Source: Mercurialis annua
Lineage: Eukaryota; Streptophyta; Magnoliopsida; Malpighiales; Euphorbiaceae
NCBI RefSeq assembly: GCF_937616625.2
Contig: NC_065577.1
Span: 41,755,001 to 41,819,000, forward strand
Direction of reading: 5' to 3'
Length of the DNA: 64,000 nt
Positions 59,521 through 64,000 of the stretch are shown piece after piece. The notes under the pieces were generated by a model, which was not told the origin of the DNA, ran no database searches, and saw only the letters and a program-made list of their open reading frames with translations. Numbering within the stretch: position 1 is the first letter of the stretch; every line of letters starts with the position of its first letter. The position numbers and the translations under genes were made by a program.

Positions 59521-62151
59521 ATGGAGAAGTTAATTATAATGACCAAACCACCCCTATCTTCAATCCTCAACAACAAACCAGACATTATCCCACCACCCAA
59601 ACCAATCAAATCCAAACCCACCGACTCACATTTAAACCACCTCTGCAAAACCGGCCGGTTAAACGAGGCAGTAACCGCTCTTGAACAAAGTAATTCTAAA
59701 ATATCATCTAAAACCTTCATAAACTTGCTCCAATCTTGTATCCAACTCAATTCGCTTACGCTCGGCCGGAAGCTCCATGCCCATCTTCACTTAGTCGAGG
59801 AAACCAATGTCAATCCGTTTCTTCAGACCAAGCTAGTGAGTATGTACTGTAAATGCGGGAGTTTAAGGGATGCACGTAAGGTGTTCGATGAAATGCCTGA
59901 GCGAAATTTGTACACATGGTCCGCTATGATTGGTGGGTTTTGTAGAGATCATAGGTGGAAGGAAGTTGTCGAGTTGTTTGGTTTGATGATGGAGGAGAAT
60001 TGCTTGCCTGATGCTTTCTTGTTGCCTAAGATATTGCAAGCTTGTGGGAATTTTCGAGATGTTGAGGCCGGGGAGATGGTGCATTGTTTGGCGGTTAAAT
60101 GTGGAGTGGACGGTTATCCTTTTGTTAGTAACTCGATTTTGGCGATTTACGCCAAGTGTGGGGAGTTGAATTTGGCTAGGAAGTGTTTTGATAGGATAGA
60201 GAGGAGGGAGATTGTGAGTTGGAATGCTATGATATCCGGGTATTGCCAAAACGGATACATTGAGGAAGCTCGAACATTATTTGATGCAATGTGTGAGGAG
60301 GGGATTGAACCTTGTTTAGTGACGTGGAATATACTGATATCGGGTTATAATCAGGTAGGGTGTTGTGAAGTTGCGATGGGATTGATGAAGAAGATGGAAA
60401 TTCTTGGGGTGAAACCTGATGTTTTCACTTGGACTTCTATGATTTCAGGGTTGGCACAAAATGATATGACGAATAAGGCGGTGTATTTGTTCAATGATAT
60501 GATTTTGGCTGGGGTTGAGCCGAATGGAGTCACGATTAGTAGTGCAATATCAGCATGTGCTTCTTTGAAAGTGTACAATGAAGGGTTGGAACTACATGCA
60601 CTTGCAGTTAAGATGGGTTTTGTGGAAGACGTGCTAGTTTGTAATTCACTCATTGACATGTACTCAAAGTGTGGGGATCTGGAAAATGCTTGTAAGGTTT
60701 TTGATATGATGCCGGAGAAAGATGTTTATAGTTGGAATTCCATGATTGGGGGCTTTTGTCAAGCTGGATATTGCGGTAAAGCTCATTTGCTCTTCATGAA
60801 AATGCAAAAATCTGAAACACAACCTAACGCCATCACATGGAATAATATGATATGGGGATATATACACCATGGTGATGACGATCGAGCCATGGATCTTTTT
60901 CGAAGGATGGAAGAGGATGGGAAAATCAGGCGTGATACTGCCACATGGAACTCTCTTATTTCTGGTTATCTGCAAATTGGACAGAAAGACAAGGCACTTA
61001 GCATATTTCGACAAATGCAGTCTTTTGGTATTAGTCCCAATTCTGTGACTATTCTGAGTGTTTTACCTGCTTGCGCGAATTTAGTTGCTCTGAAAATGGT
61101 AAAAGAAATCCATTGTTGTGTGATACGTAGAAATTTGGAGTCTGTACTCCCCATTACGAATTCACTGATAGACATTTATGCCAAGTCAGGGAACATAGGA
61201 TATTCAAGAACTATATTTGATAGAACGTTGGCCAAAAATTTCATCACCTGGAACTCATTGATAGCTGGTTATGTTTTATTTGGTTGTTCAGATGCTGCAC
61301 TTAAACTTGTCGATCAGATGACAAAACTAGGACTTAAGCCCAACAAAAGTACTTTTGTTAGTATTATCCTTGCATACGGTCTTGCTGGAGCAGTTGTTAA
61401 GGGGGAGAAAACTTTCTCTAGCATGATGGAAGACTATCAAATTAAACCATGTTTAGAACATTACTCATCTATGGTACATTTATATGGCCGTTCTGCTAAA
61501 CTGAAAGAAGCAATGGAATTTATTGAGAGAATGCCAATAGAGCCCGACTTCTCTGTGTGGTCTGCCTTACTGAATGCCTGCTTGATTCATGGCAATTTTG
61601 GTATAGCAATCCATGCAGGGGAAAATTTACTCAACTTGGAGCCAGAAAATCCTGTGATCCGCCACCTGGTTTCACAGGCATACACTCTATGTGGAAGGTC
61701 TGAAGATGCTTTAGAAGTAAAAGGACTTGAGAAAGATAACAAACTACCAAAAGTTATTGGGCAAAGCTGGATTGAAGTAAAAAACAGTGTGTATTCTTTT
61801 CCTGCTGGTGATCTGTCGAAATCTAACACCAACATTTTAGTTTCTTGGGTTCAAGGCATATTAGAAGAAATGAAGGCATGTGATCTACAGCATGGGTATA
61901 GCATTGAGGAAGAGGAGAAGGAAGAAATCATTGGTGTACATAGTGAAAAGCTTGCATTTGCTTTTGCCTTTATTTGTGCACCGTCTTCACCTCAAAGTAT
62001 AAGAGTAGTGAAAAATATGAAAATGTGCGGAGATTGCCATAGGATGGCTAAATATATCTCCATGAAATATGGGCGTGAAATTATCTTAAGCGACTCAAAT
62101 TGCTTGCACCATTTTAAATCTGGCCGTTGTTCATGCCGTGATTATTGGTAA
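59521..62151 (+). CDS. PLS-class pentatricopeptide repeat protein with E/DYW domain, 876 aa
   Basis: An intronless gene, as usual for this class. PPR-DYW proteins bind specific organelle transcripts, and the DYW domain carries out C-to-U RNA editing. About 17-18 repeats run from residue 63 to about 690, with typical phrases (FLQTKLVSMYCKCGSLRDARKVF, WNAMISGYCQNG, PNSVTILSVLPACA; each cited only in part). The C-terminus has the deaminase marks HSEK (HxE) and CGDCH (CxxCH), and ends in HHFKSGRCSCRDYW. The repeat order and C-terminus resemble Arabidopsis At1g19720 (DYW7). An internal Met at residue 7 could also serve as start. The N-terminus lacks acidic residues early on, which fits organelle import. 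Confidence 0.94.
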   Translation: MEKLIIMTKPPLSSILNNKPDIIPPPKPIKSKPTDSHLNHLCKTGRLNEAVTALEQSNSKISSKTFINLLQSCIQLNSLTLGRKLHAHLHLVEETNVNPFLQTKLVSMYCKCGSLRDARKVFDEMPERNLYTWSAMIGGFCRDHRWKEVVELFGLMMEENCLPDAFLLPKILQACGNFRDVEAGEMVHCLAVKCGVDGYPFVSNSILAIYAKCGELNLARKCFDRIERREIVSWNAMISGYCQNGYIEEARTLFDAMCEEGIEPCLVTWNILISGYNQVGCCEVAMGLMKKMEILGVKPDVFTWTSMISGLAQNDMTNKAVYLFNDMILAGVEPNGVTISSAISACASLKVYNEGLELHALAVKMGFVEDVLVCNSLIDMYSKCGDLENACKVFDMMPEKDVYSWNSMIGGFCQAGYCGKAHLLFMKMQKSETQPNAITWNNMIWGYIHHGDDDRAMDLFRRMEEDGKIRRDTATWNSLISGYLQIGQKDKALSIFRQMQSFGISPNSVTILSVLPACANLVALKMVKEIHCCVIRRNLESVLPITNSLIDIYAKSGNIGYSRTIFDRTLAKNFITWNSLIAGYVLFGCSDAALKLVDQMTKLGLKPNKSTFVSIILAYGLAGAVVKGEKTFSSMMEDYQIKPCLEHYSSMVHLYGRSAKLKEAMEFIERMPIEPDFSVWSALLNACLIHGNFGIAIHAGENLLNLEPENPVIRHLVSQAYTLCGRSEDALEVKGLEKDNKLPKVIGQSWIEVKNSVYSFPAGDLSKSNTNILVSWVQGILEEMKACDLQHGYSIEEEEKEEIIGVHSEKLAFAFAFICAPSSPQSIRVVKNMKMCGDCHRMAKYISMKYGREIILSDSNCLHHFKSGRCSCRDYW

Positions 62152-62300
62152 AGTGATTAATGAACAGTTAAGCTCTACTATCGCAATACCAGTTCCAGTG
62201 CAATTTTCTTTGAGTGCTCTGGATACTGTTCAGGCTGACATAGATCTGGCTGCTGCTTAAAGTTGCAGCACGCTTTTGGTCCTTTAATTCCATCCTGAGT

Positions 62301-62438
62301 GCCAAGCAATAACATGCTTCACTTCTTGAGGATTTTAGGGAGTTTGAAACGACAAGGTTAGACTTGGTAGATGGTGATGGCTCCGCAGAACAAGCTCTTC
62401 TCAAAGAGCGTGCATCCATCAACAGATATACTGGACAG
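62301..62438 (+). pseudogene. Broken exon of a Golgi Qb-SNARE (GOS11/GOS28 type)
   Basis: In one frame the sequence reads AKQ, a stop (TAA at 62310-62312), HASLLEDFREFETTRLDLV, then DGDGSAEQALLKERASINRY and TGQ, followed by GT. GOS11-type SNAREs carry a very similar segment just before the SNARE motif, with Glu where the stop is. The phase-0 end at TGQ suggests a genomic exon copy. I found neither the next exon (SNARE motif and membrane anchor) downstream nor the 5' exons, so this is a relic. It may be transcribed as part of the PPR 3' region. Confidence 0.7.
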
Positions 62439-64000
62439 GTATAAATTCAAATTGCTATAAGGTTCCTTTTATTGTATTATATTGCAAGTGTTTATGTGTG
62501 GACAAGACACATGAGCTTACTTATATATGTATTCTCCCTATCAGATCACTATCAACTAATCAGTGGATATATAGTGAGTATATATTTTTCAATTATCTCC
62601 CACATACTATACAATCACTATCAAGAATAATTTAATGTTCCATCAATTAGTCAATCAAATGTGAAAGATTGGTTCTTTGATAAAGTAATTCTCTGCACAG
62701 AGTGTCCCGGGCGTCTCTGAAGTTAATTCTGATTGATTGTGGAAGCCCCAAAAATCGTGCTAGAACTGTGCTGTATAGTGTTGTAGTTTAGCCTCTGTAC
62801 CTTTCCCTACGTGGCTCATCTGTGTCAAAACCAACTGCTTAATATTGTTATTTTAGGTCATGTTTTATATCTGCTTAAGTCATTTGCGGAAATGCCTCGC
62901 TGAATTTTTTGTATTGATATGTGTATCTTTGTTAACCTAGTTTAATCAACATGTCCCATTTTAGAAACGTATCAGACACTTACATTTCGGACAGGGAATT
63001 CCATTTTACATGGAAAACCATAAAATAATGCCGTTTCACAGTGTCAAAGTGTCCCGTGTCCGTGCTACCTAGTTGTTAAGTTGGCAGTGAAGATCTATAT
63101 ACAGCTTTAGCCAGTTCTGCTTCAGAAAATTCTTGATTGATAGAGCTGTTAATTCTCTGAGCCTTATCCTAGCATTCTTATGTTTTCGTTCATTTAATTT
63201 GATTGATTATGAGATAATTTGTGCTATGTTTTTGCTGAAATGGCTAACTATGGTGGTGATGAGATATCCATGTTTTGAGGTATAGAATTTGGTACCAAGT
63301 TCCTGCTTATAGGGAGAACCTACTTAGGATCACTGCATTTTTTGTGGAATTATTGGATTATTTGAGTCTAAGTATTGCTGATTGCTTTGATTGGTTGCCT
63401 TTCATGTCTTTGTACCAGATCGAGTGTAACAATACTCTTGTCGTGTACCTTTGTGATGGGGACAGGGTCTGAAAAACTTGGAAACTTTGTGTTATCAGCT
63501 TCATCTTTCATACACAGGAGCTAGGAGTTAAAAAGCATCACTATATATCTAAACTAAGTCTTTGACTTGTTTTGGGACCCTTGTTTGTTTGATATATTCT
63601 GTTTACGTTTTTATTTTAAGTTTTACGTTTAATTATGGTTGAATTCGATTGCAGGTGTTTTGGATTTTTGGAAGCGCATTCCCTCAAAAATTATTTGTTT
63701 TATTTTTGATTAGACAACAAATGATCTGAAAATTAGGACAGACTGAATAAAAGGGCATTGTAAATGCTTTTATTTGTGTATAAAACAGTCTTGTGTGTAA
63801 TCAACTGACGTAAAATGTAAATGAGAGAATAAAGTTCAGTTTCTTTATTGTTTTACTCGTTTTTATCTTTTTGCAATTTTCTAGATATATTTCATTCGCA
63901 AAGACTTTTATATCGGATATTTTATCAAGGTGCAAAAAGGAACAATATCATTTAAATTCTGCAGGAAAGATTCTATTTGTATCCACTAGCATACTGTTAA
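62439..64000. other. Region downstream of the PPR gene
   Basis: No intact gene is supported. An A-type MITE lies at 62937-63072. About 63730-63850 resembles the end of a transcript (AATAAAG, then T-rich). The frame at 63275-63472 shows nothing recognisable. Confidence 0.45.
62929..63080. mobile_element. MITE subfamily A downstream of the PPR gene
   Basis: CTAGTTTAATCAACATG on the left and GTGTCCGTGCTACCTAG on the right bound 136 bp (62937-63072). Flanks TTGTTAAC and TTGTTAAG match at 7 of 8. Confidence 0.8.

Noticed and set aside
59863..61014. Several long minus-strand frames inside the PPR gene
   Set aside because: They are shadows of the repeat-rich PPR coding sequence.
62152..62438. Functional GOS11 SNARE gene
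   Set aside because: In-frame stop, no upstream exons, and no SNARE motif or membrane anchor found downstream in the window.

Overview
The window is nuclear DNA from a flowering plant, most likely a core eudicot: AT-rich, genes split by GT-AG introns, families with clear Arabidopsis counterparts, and long intergenic stretches filled with small transposable elements. I cannot fix the species.

Layout. 1-9050 holds no gene I can support; it carries the right part of a Mutator-like element with a cluster of hairpins, a retroposon with a 16-bp target duplication, a tRNA-derived SINE and two long-TIR MITEs. 9555-12771 (+) encodes Elongator subunit ELP4. 13481-18792 (+) encodes an ABC1/ADCK-type atypical kinase. 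18.8-23.6 kb is intergenic with several MITEs. 23619-27156 (+) encodes a GDSL/SGNH esterase of the CPRD49 type. 27.2-31.8 kb is intergenic, with three copies of one Stowaway family. 31850-32224 (+) is an intronless ELF4-type clock protein. 33311-37038 (-) encodes a membrane-anchored cyclophilin. 38725-59047 (+) is a tandem cluster of three phosphoinositide-specific phospholipase C genes (PLC-A, PLC-B, PLC-C). 59521-62151 (+) is an intronless DYW pentatricopeptide repeat protein. It is followed by a broken exon of a Golgi Qb-SNARE (GOS11 type).

Most striking points. (1) PLC-B is a recombinant gene. Its exons 1-7 match PLC-C, but from 49.19 kb to the 3' UTR it is a copy of the PLC-A 3' half. 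Exons 6 and 7 are therefore present twice. The second exon 6 ends in a stop codon exactly at its splice junction, while skipping the extra pair restores a full-length 589-residue enzyme. (2) Three MITE subfamilies with related termini (consensus CTAKGWWGCACSGAMAC) have seeded introns of most intron-containing genes here. Several copies have 8-bp target duplications, which points to hAT-type mobilisation. (3) Two introns need GC-AG splicing, one in the ABC1 kinase and one in PLC-A. (4) A 231-bp tandem duplication in the esterase gene created a decoy splice acceptor.

Functionally the genes are unrelated housekeeping, signalling and regulatory genes, apart from the PLC cluster, whose members should hydrolyse phosphatidylinositol 4,5-bisphosphate at membranes in a calcium-dependent way.
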